Of a DNA stretch of 51,403 nt, positions 24,957-33,762 are shown in pieces. The number at the start of each line of letters is the position of its first letter. The first letter of the stretch is position 1. Made by a program: the position numbers and the translations under genes. A model generated the notes under the pieces. That model saw nothing but the letters and a program-made list of their open reading frames with translations, had not been told where the DNA came from and searched no databases. This DNA is from Aquiluna sp. (GTDB lineage: Bacteria; Actinomycetota; Actinomycetes; Actinomycetales; Microbacteriaceae), in NCBI GenBank assembly GCA_028095925.1, contig JAOHCW010000007.1, forward strand, positions 1-51,403. Direction: 5' to 3'.

Positions 24957-25763
24957 CTAAGTGCTTGCAATCGCTGGGATTATCGCGCCTGAGAAAACCT
25001 GCCATGCCAGCACGGACTTAGCGACCAAGCTGAGCGTGATGTAGGTTGCCTCGCCATAGAGGTAGTTCTTCCAGGGACCGATCTTCTTGTACTGGAAGGC
25101 CTGGTTGAAGGCGAAGGTATTGAAGAACAAGAACAGTGCCACGATGATGCCGTAGACAAAGCCTGGAATCTCAGCGGCGTTCTCGCTACCTGGCTGGATT
25201 GTGTAGACGATCAAGATAAGCCAAGGCACGATACCCGTGATCGAACCCATGATGAAAGGAAGGCCCTGGCCGTTGCCTGGCTCCTCATACTTCTCCTGCA
25301 AAGCTCCAAAGAAGATCATCGAAGCGTTTACCGCAAAGATTCCGGTGAGGGCTGCGAAGCCCGATACACCCGTCAGCTGCGCAATCAACCAGATCATCAC
25401 CGAGGAGGAGAGCGAATACTCAACCCATCGGAAGTAGTTGCGATTTTGCTTCAACCCGCCCTTGTAGCGGGAGAAGAACCAAGGAGATGAGATCAGGAAG
25501 TGGAAGAACGCCGATAGCAACAAAAAGCCGATAACTCCGGCACCAATGTTGATGTCAAACAGCTCCACGCGCTCTGGAGGTAGTGGAACTCCAGGAGGGC
25601 CAGTCGGGTACTCAATGGTTACCGGGAAGAGAATCTGGTTGTCCAGTAGCGTCAGGACAAAGCTGAGACCAGCCGCCTGAGCGAGGTGCAGGAATCCAGC
25701 TACAACGTTGTAGGACCTGAGCCTTGCGATGTATTCGTCTTGTGTTCTTTGCTTCTTGGCCAT
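24957..25763 (-). CDS. Heliorhodopsin
   Basis: A seven-helix retinal protein inserted with its N-terminus inside, opposite to ordinary rhodopsins. The 268 residues include the helix-3 signature FRWVEYSLSSS with Glu115 as Schiff-base counterion, and helix 7 ITLSLVAKSVLAW with Lys249 as retinal lysine. The spacing of 134 residues equals that between Glu107 and Lys241 in the founding member 48C12. Heliorhodopsins do not pump ions; sensory or regulatory roles have been proposed. No retinal or carotenoid genes are in the window. The downstream 4-TM gene is three bases away. Confidence 0.96.
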   Translation of the reverse strand: MAKKQRTQDEYIARLRSYNVVAGFLHLAQAAGLSFVLTLLDNQILFPVTIEYPTGPPGVPLPPERVELFDINIGAGVIGFLLLSAFFHFLISSPWFFSRYKGGLKQNRNYFRWVEYSLSSSVMIWLIAQLTGVSGFAALTGIFAVNASMIFFGALQEKYEEPGNGQGLPFIMGSITGIVPWLILIVYTIQPGSENAAEIPGFVYGIIVALFLFFNTFAFNQAFQYKKIGPWKNYLYGEATYITLSLVAKSVLAWQVFSGAIIPAIAST

Positions 25764-25785
25764 GAGCCACCAATCTGTGTTTTTC

Positions 25786-25800
25786 TCAGGCTACGCCTGA
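25786..25800. repeat. Perfect inverted repeat upstream of heliorhodopsin
   Basis: TCAGGC-TAC-GCCTGA stands 22 bases upstream of the heliorhodopsin ATG and downstream of the glpX stop. It could be an operator for the heliorhodopsin operon or a weak terminator for glpX; there is no U-run directly after it in the glpX direction. Confidence 0.5.
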
Positions 25801-25841
25801 TTCGCAAAATTTGTCACTGATTTTTGGCGCGAGCCGTTTCG

Positions 25842-26819
25842 TCAGCTGCGGTCGAGCCACCTCGAAGCCTGATACTCCGCAAACACCTTGCGCACCGTGC
25901 CGCTCCTGCCTCGCACCACGATGGACTCCGCAAAAATGATTCCGCCGCGCTTTCGAACCCCGGAGACAAGTGGGCCATCCGTAACCCCCGTCGCCACAAA
26001 GAAGGTGTTGTCGGAGTTCACCATGTCATTCATCTGATAAACGTGATCAAACTTTAGGTCTGCTTCTTTACCCCGCTGCAATTCTTCATCGCTAAGAGGA
26101 TGCAAAATCCCCTGCATTTGTCCGCCGAGGGCCCTGACACCAGCCGCAGTGATAACACCCTCAGGTGATCCACCAATGCCGAGTGCGATGTCGATGCGCG
26201 ACTCCGACCGCGCGGCCTGAATCCCGGCTGCCACATCGCCGTCGCGAAGAAGCCTGGTTGCAGCTCCCGCACTGCGAACCTCATCTACAACCGCTGCGTT
26301 GTATTCGCGATCAAGTACCGCAACCAAAACCTCATCCACGGACTTCTCCGCGCTTTTGGCGTATTCCCGGATGTTCTCGGCGATTGACATGGATATGTCA
26401 CAGACCCCAACCCCTGGCTTACCTACGACTAACTTGTCCATTTTGAAAACCGATGAGGCGTCAAGCATGGTGTCTCGATCTGAGACTGCAATTACGGAGA
26501 TGGCGTTCATCCTGCCGGCAGCTGTCAGCGATGTCCCGTCAATCGGGTCAACGGCAATGTCTACCTTTGGGCCATTGCCGGTCCCAAGGATCTCGCCATT
26601 GAAGAGCATCGGGGCGTTGTCTTTCTCGCCCTCCCCAATTACAACTTTGCCTTCGAAGTTAACGGTTCCCAGGAATGCGCGCATGGCATCCACGGCTGCA
26701 CCGTCGGCACCATTTTTGTCGCCCCTACCAATAAACGGAAACGACCTGATTGCTGCTGCCTCGGTTGCCCGAACCAGCTCCATCGCGAGGTTTCTGTCGG
26801 GCTGAAATTCGAGGCTCAT
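25842..26819 (-). CDS. glpX: Fructose-1,6-bisphosphatase class II
   Basis: Gluconeogenic phosphatase. The protein has GEGEKDNAPML and VDPIDGTSLTA (metal and phosphate ligands), then GIGGSPEGVITAAG. I prefer the ATG at 26819 (325 residues, MSLEFQPDRNLAMEL) over one 33 bases upstream: family members begin at this point and TAGTCT lies seven bases before it, suggesting a leaderless message. The gene is divergent from aspA. Essential for growth on acetate or amino acids, which fits acs and aspA nearby. Confidence 0.93.
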   Translation of the reverse strand: MSLEFQPDRNLAMELVRATEAAAIRSFPFIGRGDKNGADGAAVDAMRAFLGTVNFEGKVVIGEGEKDNAPMLFNGEILGTGNGPKVDIAVDPIDGTSLTAAGRMNAISVIAVSDRDTMLDASSVFKMDKLVVGKPGVGVCDISMSIAENIREYAKSAEKSVDEVLVAVLDREYNAAVVDEVRSAGAATRLLRDGDVAAGIQAARSESRIDIALGIGGSPEGVITAAGVRALGGQMQGILHPLSDEELQRGKEADLKFDHVYQMNDMVNSDNTFFVATGVTDGPLVSGVRKRGGIIFAESIVVRGRSGTVRKVFAEYQASRWLDRS

Positions 26820-26892
26820 AGACCCAAGACTACTGTTTCCGAATAGCCACAAAAAAGGCGTAGTGTGGCACTGACGGAATCAGAGGATTTCA

Positions 26893-28281
26893 ATGCGCAC
26901 AGAACACGACTTAATTGGCGACTACGAACTTCCCGCATCCTCGCTCTGGGGCGTTCACACTGCCAGAGCAGTTGACAACTTTCCCATCTCAAGCGTCTCC
27001 ATTGGCCACTACCGAAACCTGATCCGTGCTCTTGGTCTCACCAAGGCCGCTGCGGCAAGAGTAAATGCAGCTATCGGGGGCCTTGAGGCCGAGAAGGCTC
27101 GCCACATCGAACTGTCCTGTCTCGAGGTTGCCGAAGGCAAGTTAGATGAGCACTTCGTTGTGGATGCCATTCAAGGCGGTGCCGGTACCAGCACCAATAT
27201 GAATGCCAATGAGGTAATCGCCAACAGGGCTCTTGAGCTCATGGGCAAGTCGCCCGGCGATTACGACATAATCCACCCTCTAAACGATGTAAATCGCTCA
27301 CAGTCCACCAACGACGTTTACCCAACCGCTCTCAGGCTGGCCCTCATCTTTGAGATAGGCCTCCTGGATCAATCACTTACGGACCTTAAAAACTCCTACG
27401 AAGCCAAAGCCAGGGAGTTTGCCGACATTCTGAAAATGGCCCGCACTCAGTTGCAGGATGCTGTCCCAATCACCCTTGGTCAAGAGTTTCAGGCGTTCGC
27501 AGTGTCAACCTCTAAGGACATTGACCGACTGCATGAGCTAATTCCTTTGTTGTCTGAGATAAATCTTGGTGGCACTGCAGTTGGGACCGAGCTCAATACA
27601 CCCAAGGGCTATACAAAAAAGGTAGTGGCTGAACTTAGCAAGCTGTCTGGGGTGAAACTCACCTCGGCAAAGGATTTGGTGGAAGCAACCCAGTCCTCCG
27701 GGGTGCTGGTGACCTTCAGCTCCGTGCTGAAGCGTATTGCTGTAAAGCAGTCCAAGATTGCGAGCGACCTCAGACTTTTAAGCTCAGGCCCGAGGGCTGG
27801 TTTCAATGAGATCAACCTGCCGGAAAAGCAAGCGGGATCCTCGATCATGCCAGGCAAGGTAAACCCAGTGATTCCGGAGGTGATTAACCAAATCGCCTTC
27901 ACGGTGATCGGCAACGATCTCACCGTCACCATGGCAGCAGAGAGCGGTCAGCTTCAGCTAAACGCCTTTGAACCGATCATGGCTAGGTCAATCCTGATGA
28001 GCATCACCTACCTCAGAAACGGATTTGCCACTTTCACAAAGAACTGCGTTGATGGGATAACCGCCAATACAGAGATTCTCCAGCAAACCGTTGAAAACTC
28101 AATCGGCCTAGTTACCGTTCTCAGCCCACAGCTTGGCTATGAGAACGCCACCAAAGTTGCCAAACATGCCCGCACGAAAGATTGCTCAGTTCGTCAAGCG
28201 GTCTTGGATCTCGGGCTCCTGACCGACTCAGAATTCGATGCCGCATTGGGAGATCTGATCTCCCTTGCTCGCAGGAGATAG
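26893..28281 (+). CDS. aspA: Aspartate ammonia-lyase
   Basis: Converts aspartate to fumarate and ammonia. The 462-residue protein belongs to the fumarase/aspartase superfamily: GTSTNMNANEVIANRA, DVNRSQSTNDVYPTA, and the signature loop GSSIMPGKVNPVIPE. The absence of the fumarase-typical residues plus MRTEHDLIGDYELP at the start favours aspartase over FumC. GAGGA precedes the ATG. It converges on the response regulator with two bases between stop codons. Confidence 0.9.
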   Translation: MRTEHDLIGDYELPASSLWGVHTARAVDNFPISSVSIGHYRNLIRALGLTKAAAARVNAAIGGLEAEKARHIELSCLEVAEGKLDEHFVVDAIQGGAGTSTNMNANEVIANRALELMGKSPGDYDIIHPLNDVNRSQSTNDVYPTALRLALIFEIGLLDQSLTDLKNSYEAKAREFADILKMARTQLQDAVPITLGQEFQAFAVSTSKDIDRLHELIPLLSEINLGGTAVGTELNTPKGYTKKVVAELSKLSGVKLTSAKDLVEATQSSGVLVTFSSVLKRIAVKQSKIASDLRLLSSGPRAGFNEINLPEKQAGSSIMPGKVNPVIPEVINQIAFTVIGNDLTVTMAAESGQLQLNAFEPIMARSILMSITYLRNGFATFTKNCVDGITANTEILQQTVENSIGLVTVLSPQLGYENATKVAKHARTKDCSVRQAVLDLGLLTDSEFDAALGDLISLARRR

Positions 28282-28283
28282 GA

Positions 28284-28955
28284 CTAGACGGTATTCGGCA
28301 AGCGGTAGCCGATACCCCGAACCGTTTGAATCGCGTCACTGCCTAGTTTCTGCCGAAGGTATCGCACATAAACATCGACCACGTTGCTTTGGGGGTCGTG
28401 GTCGTAGCTCCAAACGCGCGATAGAAGCTGTTCGCGGGAAATTACCTGGCCGGGGTGAGTCATGAGGAACTCCAAAATGCCAAATTCTCGAGTAGTGAGC
28501 TCATACTCGCTAGCACCTCTTGTCACCTTGCGCCCCATTAGGTCAAGACTGATGCTGCCAACCCGTAATGTGTCGGATGAAGCAGTGGCGACGGTTAGCT
28601 TCTTGATGCGAGTTTTTACCCTGGCTAGAAGTTCATCGAATGAAAAGGGCTTGCCCATGTAATCATCAGCTCCGCCCTCAAAGCTGGCCACGGTGTTGTC
28701 TACGGAATCTCGGGCTGTAAGGACAATGACGGGAACATCGAAGCCCTGACCGCGCATAGTGCTCAGCACCTGAAAACCATCCATTCCCGGCAGCCCAATA
28801 TCCAAAATTACAAGGTCGAACTCCACAGCCGGGAGAAGCTTCAGCGCCTCTTCACCGGAGGAGACTCGGTTGCAGTCGTAGCCATGAGCCTGGAGTCCCT
28901 TGACCACGAAGGACGCAATTCTGTCTGCGTCCTCAACCAGCAAAATTGCACTCAT
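28284..28955 (-). CDS. OmpR-family response regulator
   Basis: Receiver plus winged-helix DNA-binding protein of 223 residues. The phosphoacceptor is Asp52 in VILDIGLPGMDG, with the TA switch region LTARDS and lysine in YMGKPFSFDELL. The C-terminal domain has TTREFGILEFLMTHPGQVISREQLL and VDVYVRYLRQKLG. It starts directly after the kinase stop codon. The divergent flavin/ferric-reductase genes next door are probable targets. Confidence 0.95.
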   Translation of the reverse strand: MSAILLVEDADRIASFVVKGLQAHGYDCNRVSSGEEALKLLPAVEFDLVILDIGLPGMDGFQVLSTMRGQGFDVPVIVLTARDSVDNTVASFEGGADDYMGKPFSFDELLARVKTRIKKLTVATASSDTLRVGSISLDLMGRKVTRGASEYELTTREFGILEFLMTHPGQVISREQLLSRVWSYDHDPQSNVVDVYVRYLRQKLGSDAIQTVRGIGYRLPNTV

Positions 28956-30353
28956 CTATTTCCTTGGAATTCTCAATGTGAACCTAGCACCACCTAAAGA
29001 GCTGTCCGACACCACAGCCTCGCCACCGTGCGCCATGGCAATTGCTCTTACGAGCGAAAGTCCCAGGCCCGAGCCCTCTACATTTTGGTTACCTTTACCC
29101 CTGATGAATGGTTCCCAAACTTGGCTTTTGAGGTCGTCGTCGATGCCCGGGCCCGAGTCGTCAACCGAAATCTCTAAATTGCTGCCAATGACTCCGATGC
29201 TGATGTTGATGTTCGACCTGGTTGGGGTGTACTTGGCTGCATTCTCGACAAGCTGTAAGACAGCCTGAGATAGACGTTGGTCATCAAAGCGCCACTTTCC
29301 AGCCGATGAAACAAGTTGAATTTTCCTTTTTGTCAGTGTCTTGAGCTTCGACTTCAGATCGTTGGCAAAAGTCTCTATTTCCTGGGTGTCTGGCCTGAGA
29401 AACTCAGGTGCGCTGGACTTAGTAAGTGTTTGCAAGTCAGAAACTAGCCGAGCCATGCGATCTAGCTCTTCTTGAATCACGGGCATCGCGTTCGCCGTTT
29501 CACTAGGGTCAGATTTCATCAGATCAAAGTGGCCTCGAATTATTGTCAGGGGTGTTCTCAATTCGTGTCCCGCGACATCCACGAACTCTCTTTGAGACTT
29601 GAATGCTTCCTCGAGACGATCCAGCATCGTGTTGAATTCGGTGGCGAGCTGGTCAAGCTCGTTCCGAACCTCGCCAACCTGGATTCTCCTGCTCAGCGCG
29701 TCTCCCTCTAGCTCACTCGCAAACTCCGTAAGCCCCTGAATCGGCCTAAAGATCCGGTTGGCGGCCAGATAGCCAATTGCCGCCATTGCTGACAGTGAAA
29801 AAAGGGCAATGAGGCCAAACCGAATTAAGAGCTCTCGAATTGGCGCAGATTCAAGGTCGCTGAAAATAACTGCGACGAGTGCCCCAGACTTACTGCCAGA
29901 GGTGACTGGTACAACCACGAAACGAGCATTTCCAACTTCTGTCTCCCAGTCTCCAAACTCAACCGTATTGGCGCTATTGACAGAAGCCAGAAAATTAAGG
30001 TCCTGATCAAGCCTCACAGGCGGGGTATCAGTGGTTCGCGCAAAGACCAGACCGTCTTCGATGACAAACATGGTCTCGTTTGGGTCTGGAATCGTTCTGG
30101 TTATATAGAGCTCAAGTAGCTCCCGCGGATCTGTGAGAGCCTGCCCCGTGTCCGGGTCAGTCGCGCGCTCTGCTAGGAGGCTTAGCTCTCTAGCCTCCCT
30201 TGCGAGGTGGTCATCGACTTCGGCAGCGCTCTCTGCTAGCACAAGAGTGGAAATAGCGGTCCCCATTACCGCGAGCAGTATCAATACGGGCACCATGATG
30301 GAACCCAGAATTGTCCAGCGCATGCTGTATCGAGGCCGGCTAGTCATTGACAT
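28956..30353 (-). CDS. Sensor histidine kinase
   Basis: A 465-residue membrane kinase. TM1 is about 14-40, an extracellular sensor domain about 41-170, TM2 about 177-198, then HAMP (to about 250), the phosphoacceptor His263 in AGHELRTPLT, and a catalytic domain with ENAAKYTP, VDDSGPGIDDD and GSGLGLSLVRA. The start overlaps the end of the lipoprotein gene by 14 bases, so lipoprotein, kinase and regulator form one operon. The sensor domain is not one I recognise. Confidence 0.94.
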   Translation of the reverse strand: MSMTSRPRYSMRWTILGSIMVPVLILLAVMGTAISTLVLAESAAEVDDHLAREARELSLLAERATDPDTGQALTDPRELLELYITRTIPDPNETMFVIEDGLVFARTTDTPPVRLDQDLNFLASVNSANTVEFGDWETEVGNARFVVVPVTSGSKSGALVAVIFSDLESAPIRELLIRFGLIALFSLSAMAAIGYLAANRIFRPIQGLTEFASELEGDALSRRIQVGEVRNELDQLATEFNTMLDRLEEAFKSQREFVDVAGHELRTPLTIIRGHFDLMKSDPSETANAMPVIQEELDRMARLVSDLQTLTKSSAPEFLRPDTQEIETFANDLKSKLKTLTKRKIQLVSSAGKWRFDDQRLSQAVLQLVENAAKYTPTRSNINISIGVIGSNLEISVDDSGPGIDDDLKSQVWEPFIRGKGNQNVEGSGLGLSLVRAIAMAHGGEAVVSDSSLGGARFTLRIPRK

Positions 30354-30876
30354 TCACCCGGTAATAGAAGTCCTCGTGCACTAGTTCACGCTCATCGTCA
30401 TAGATAGGAATGTCGTCGTTAATGCTCAGCTTTCCATCGCCATCATCTAGATACAAAGCTGCCTCGAGCTCCTGTGAGGTTTCAATGGGCAGGTCTAACC
30501 TAAGCTGAACTGGTTGAGACTGCGGGGTCACAAGCGTGCTGCCAAGCACCATTCCTGAAGAGTCGTATATCACCAAGAACGTGTTGCCGGCAGAGATCTG
30601 AATCTCATCAATCAACACCGAAATGCCATCTCCGGATTGGTCCTCTATCTCAATCTCAGCAAACCTGTCGAGCGCACTCTCTGGGCGCACCTCTTCATCC
30701 GCTGGCTCTGACTGAACGGGCTCATAAGCCTGCTCATTTTGAGAACCTTCGCTTGCGGCATCGGTTGCTGCAAGGAGATCAACGGATTCGAAATCAAGCG
30801 TTGGTCCCGATGGACTTGCAGCGCAACCGGAGAGCATCAGTGCGGCCAATAACAGCGCGGTTTTTCTCATGCTCAC
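30340..30876 (-). CDS. Lipoprotein with DUF7282-like domain
   Basis: A 178-residue exported lipoprotein. The signal peptide ends with the lipobox LSGC (Cys18). After an acidic linker (about 35-75), ISVLIDEIQISAGNTFLVIYDSSGMVLGSTLVTP and later ALYLDDGDGKLSINDDIPIYDD resemble the DUF7282 beta-sandwich; the last stretch is an EF-hand-like acidic loop (DDGDGKLSIND). As first gene of the kinase operon it may be an accessory ligand or metal sensor. That is inference from position. Confidence 0.75.
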   Translation of the reverse strand: MSMRKTALLLAALMLSGCAASPSGPTLDFESVDLLAATDAASEGSQNEQAYEPVQSEPADEEVRPESALDRFAEIEIEDQSGDGISVLIDEIQISAGNTFLVIYDSSGMVLGSTLVTPQSQPVQLRLDLPIETSQELEAALYLDDGDGKLSINDDIPIYDDERELVHEDFYYRVNVND

Positions 30877-30981
30877 AGTTCACAAGTCTTCTGTGAAACA
30901 GCCATGAGAGGCAAATTAGAAAACTTTCATAGTGGCTTTGTTTTTGCACTTCGAGTCGTGAAATTAGCAATAGTTATTTTC

Positions 30982-32382
30982 ATGACATCACCAAAGACCG
31001 AGGTAATTTATCTTGGCCGTCGCAAGCTTGTGTCACTCCAGCGCAAACAAGATGCGGTGCAGGTTCTTGGGCTAATCCTCCTGTGGGTTCCGGTGCTGGC
31101 TTTTGCAGCGGACGGCGGATTCGCTTCCCTAGAAAGCGCCGAGAGCATTTGGTCTGCAATCAACCGCCTATCCGCTCTTCTGGCAACGGCGATGCTGGTA
31201 ATTCACATTGCCCTTGTGGCACGGATCCCATGGATCGAAGGTGTCATTGGTCTAGATAAACTGACGCATTCTCACAAGCGCCTTGGCAAGCCAATTCTTT
31301 ATCTGCTTGCAGTGCACTTTTTTGCATCCGTTATTAGCTACTCGCTTATCGACGGCTCTGCCCTGATAAACGCATTCTTTTATCTGACTCAAAATTTTCT
31401 ATCGGTCACTCTTGCGAGTCTTGCTCTGACGCTCATGGTTGTGGTTGTGGTTAGTTCAATCCGAATCGCACGTCGCAAACTGAGCTATGAAGCGTGGTAC
31501 CTGGTCCACTTAGTTTCATACCTAGCGATTTTCCTGAGTATCCCCCATCAGTATGAGCTCGGCTCAGACTTCCTTACTCAGCCCTTATTGCAGAGCTACT
31601 TCACACTGCTTTATGTGTTTGTTGGAGGAAACCTGGTCTGGTTCAGGATTCTGCAGCCCGTAGCTCTTTCATTTGCCTCATCGCTCAAGGTCGGTTCGGT
31701 CAAGCGGGAGGCAAATAGGACAACGTCAATCTCAATCTCGGGAAAGCGGATCTCTCGCTTGGGAGCTGAAGCTGGACAATTTTTCCTGCTGCGCGTTCTT
31801 ACAAAGAAGCAGTGGTGGAGACCACACCCCTTCTCTGTCTCTAAGGCACCTTACGACGAGATCCGTTTCACAATAGGCAACCGCGGTGACGACACCGCCC
31901 TGCTCCAAGACATACGCCCCGGAACAAGAGTGATCCTTGAGGGACCCTTTGGAGTCTTCTCAGAATCAAAACGAACAAAGCAGCATGTCACTCTTCTAGC
32001 CGCCGGAATTGGAATCGCCCCAATCCGGGCTTTGGCGGAGTCGCTAGCATCCGAGCCTGGTGACATCACCGTCGTCTATCGCGTGACAGATGATTCCGAC
32101 GCAGCTCTATTGTCAGAGGTACAGCGAATCTGCCGTGAGCGGGGTCATTATTTGGAGCTGATCAAAGGCCCGAGGTCTCAGAGTGGCTCTTTCCTGCCGG
32201 ATCAAGAGCCGGGTGAAAGGCCGAAGCCTGATTACGCGAGGCTTCTTGATATAGCTCCAACCTTGGTCGACTCGGATGTCTACATTTGCGGGCCCAGCCG
32301 CTGGTCCAAGTCTGCTAAAAACGCAATTGAAAAGGTGGGGGTTCGAAAGGAACAAATCCATCTGGAGGAGTTTGCCTGGTGA
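30982..32382 (+). CDS. Ferric-reductase-like transmembrane flavocytochrome
   Basis: A membrane protein of 466 residues with about six helices in the first half (ferric reductase/NADPH-oxidase-like) and a cytosolic FAD/NAD(P)H reductase half. Helix histidines include those in MLVIHIALVA, THSHKRLG, AVHFFAS, YLVHLVSYL and SIPHQYE, enough for two b-type haems. The reductase half has RPHPFSVSKAP (FAD) and LLAAGIGIAPIRALAESL (NADPH). An ATG at 30904 would add 26 residues from A/T-rich intergenic-looking DNA; I prefer 30982. It moves electrons from NAD(P)H across the membrane, probably to the FMN-binding protein encoded next. Confidence 0.88.
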   Translation: MTSPKTEVIYLGRRKLVSLQRKQDAVQVLGLILLWVPVLAFAADGGFASLESAESIWSAINRLSALLATAMLVIHIALVARIPWIEGVIGLDKLTHSHKRLGKPILYLLAVHFFASVISYSLIDGSALINAFFYLTQNFLSVTLASLALTLMVVVVVSSIRIARRKLSYEAWYLVHLVSYLAIFLSIPHQYELGSDFLTQPLLQSYFTLLYVFVGGNLVWFRILQPVALSFASSLKVGSVKREANRTTSISISGKRISRLGAEAGQFFLLRVLTKKQWWRPHPFSVSKAPYDEIRFTIGNRGDDTALLQDIRPGTRVILEGPFGVFSESKRTKQHVTLLAAGIGIAPIRALAESLASEPGDITVVYRVTDDSDAALLSEVQRICRERGHYLELIKGPRSQSGSFLPDQEPGERPKPDYARLLDIAPTLVDSDVYICGPSRWSKSAKNAIEKVGVRKEQIHLEEFAW

Positions 32383-32987
32383 GAATTTCAACTTCGATAG
32401 TTTCAGTCATGGTTGCTGGAGGGTCAATGAGCTTCGCCTTGCAACATGCCGCGAATCAACAAAGCGACTGGGTGCCCATCGAACTCTCTCTTGCGGAGTC
32501 TGCTGTCACTTCAAAACCCGGCTCTGAGCCGTCTCCATCAAAGAGCGCAACTACCAAGCCTGCTCCAGACAGCGGGGCGCCACAAAATAGTTCAGTTCCG
32601 ACCCAGGTTTCAACGCAAGATACCTCGGCTCCAGGTGCCAATAGGGCGACGCAATCTGATAGCAATCCGCCTGCGGATCCCACTCCAGCGGCTGCAGCTC
32701 AGCCCACGGCAGAACCAGCACCTCAGCCAGTTAGCAAGACAGTTGTATCGGATGTCATTTCCTATAAGTACGGCAAAATACAGATATCGCTCACTGCAAC
32801 ATCCCAAGACATCACTGGCATTGAGCTGCTCTTGGGAGATGCAAGCTACGGTAGGGACGTTGCCTATGCGGCCTTGATTGACGCAACGGTTCAATTGGAT
32901 GGCACGGGCTATGGAAATGTTTCAGGCGCCACCTTCACAACAGAAGCCTTCAAAAAGGCAGTAAGCAATGCCCTGTCTAAGCTCTAA
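32379..32987 (+). CDS. Exported FMN-binding-domain protein (ApbE substrate)
   Basis: A 202-residue protein with an N-terminal signal or anchor helix (about 1-25), a Pro/Ser/Thr/Ala-rich spacer (about 45-118) and a C-terminal FMN_bind domain. The domain ends with VSGATFTTEAFKKAVSNAL; the threonine of SGAT (about residue 185) is where ApbE attaches FMN through a phosphoester. The aspartate usually three residues before the serine of the motif is Gly here. The GTG start overlaps the stop codon of the ferric-reductase-like gene (GTGA), so the two are coupled. Confidence 0.85.
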   Translation: MRISTSIVSVMVAGGSMSFALQHAANQQSDWVPIELSLAESAVTSKPGSEPSPSKSATTKPAPDSGAPQNSSVPTQVSTQDTSAPGANRATQSDSNPPADPTPAAAAQPTAEPAPQPVSKTVVSDVISYKYGKIQISLTATSQDITGIELLLGDASYGRDVAYAALIDATVQLDGTGYGNVSGATFTTEAFKKAVSNALSKL

Positions 32988-33760
32988 TGCTTTGCGAGCA
33001 GCCTTGTAAAACCTCTAGATGAAAAGATCTCGCCGTCTCGAGTTGTCACTAGTGCTGACAGTTCATCCGAAGCTGTTTCTTTGAAGGCCTCCCAGGCTCT
33101 AGGACCGCCAGACACCAAAGCGGTTGCCCAAATGTCAGCATCAATTATTGATTTGCCAATTACGGACACCTGGACGAACTCATTGTTCTTGTCTTCACGC
33201 CAAATGTGCTCGCCGCGCTCGGCAACGCCACTGGTTGCCACGGCTCTAAAAGGCGTGCTGGCCAGATCTAGAATGAGGTTTGCACCGGCATTAGCATCAG
33301 CAACGGGCCGCAGATTTGACAGCCCAACTCTATTGAGCCTCCCTGAGCGCAGATCATCGCTGAGAACTATGTCGCCACCGGCATTGATTGTGAAGCCGCG
33401 GACACCATTGGCTAGCAGGTAGTCGGCAGCATTTTGGGTGGCCCAGGCTTTCACTAGCCCAGAGGGGTCGTAGTCCTCTGTGCCCTCTCTCGCGTCAAAA
33501 AAACCTGAGGTCTTATCTTTCCACGCCTTGACCTCCTCAAGGATGTTCTTCTGTTGGAACGAGGCCTTGTCCCAGCTTGCTTCTCCGTGGTTTAGGCGTG
33601 AGACCTCTGAGTCAGGCTTGTAGAGGCTGAATCTTTGGTCTGCATCTTCCAAGACCTCCATGGCCGATTGACAGTGACCCCTGAGCTGCGCCTCGGCACT
33701 TTCGTCTTCAATTTGAAAAGTGAAGCCGGTGCCCATGCAGTCAGATTGAAAAACAAACAT
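32984..33760 (-). CDS. apbE: FAD:protein FMN transferase
   Basis: Transfers FMN from FAD to threonine of exported flavoproteins. The 258-residue protein has CMGTGFTFQ at the start, DPSGLVKAWA, FTINAGGDIVLS, ATSGVAERGEHIW and the magnesium-binding DADIWATAL. There is no signal peptide, so as drawn it acts in the cytoplasm, unlike many lipoprotein ApbEs. Its stop overlaps the convergent FMN-binding gene by four bases, an arrangement that strongly suggests the latter is its substrate. It starts two bases after the poly-aspartate protein gene. Confidence 0.93.
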   Translation of the reverse strand: MFVFQSDCMGTGFTFQIEDESAEAQLRGHCQSAMEVLEDADQRFSLYKPDSEVSRLNHGEASWDKASFQQKNILEEVKAWKDKTSGFFDAREGTEDYDPSGLVKAWATQNAADYLLANGVRGFTINAGGDIVLSDDLRSGRLNRVGLSNLRPVADANAGANLILDLASTPFRAVATSGVAERGEHIWREDKNNEFVQVSVIGKSIIDADIWATALVSGGPRAWEAFKETASDELSALVTTRDGEIFSSRGFTRLLAKH

Positions 33761-33762
33761 TT

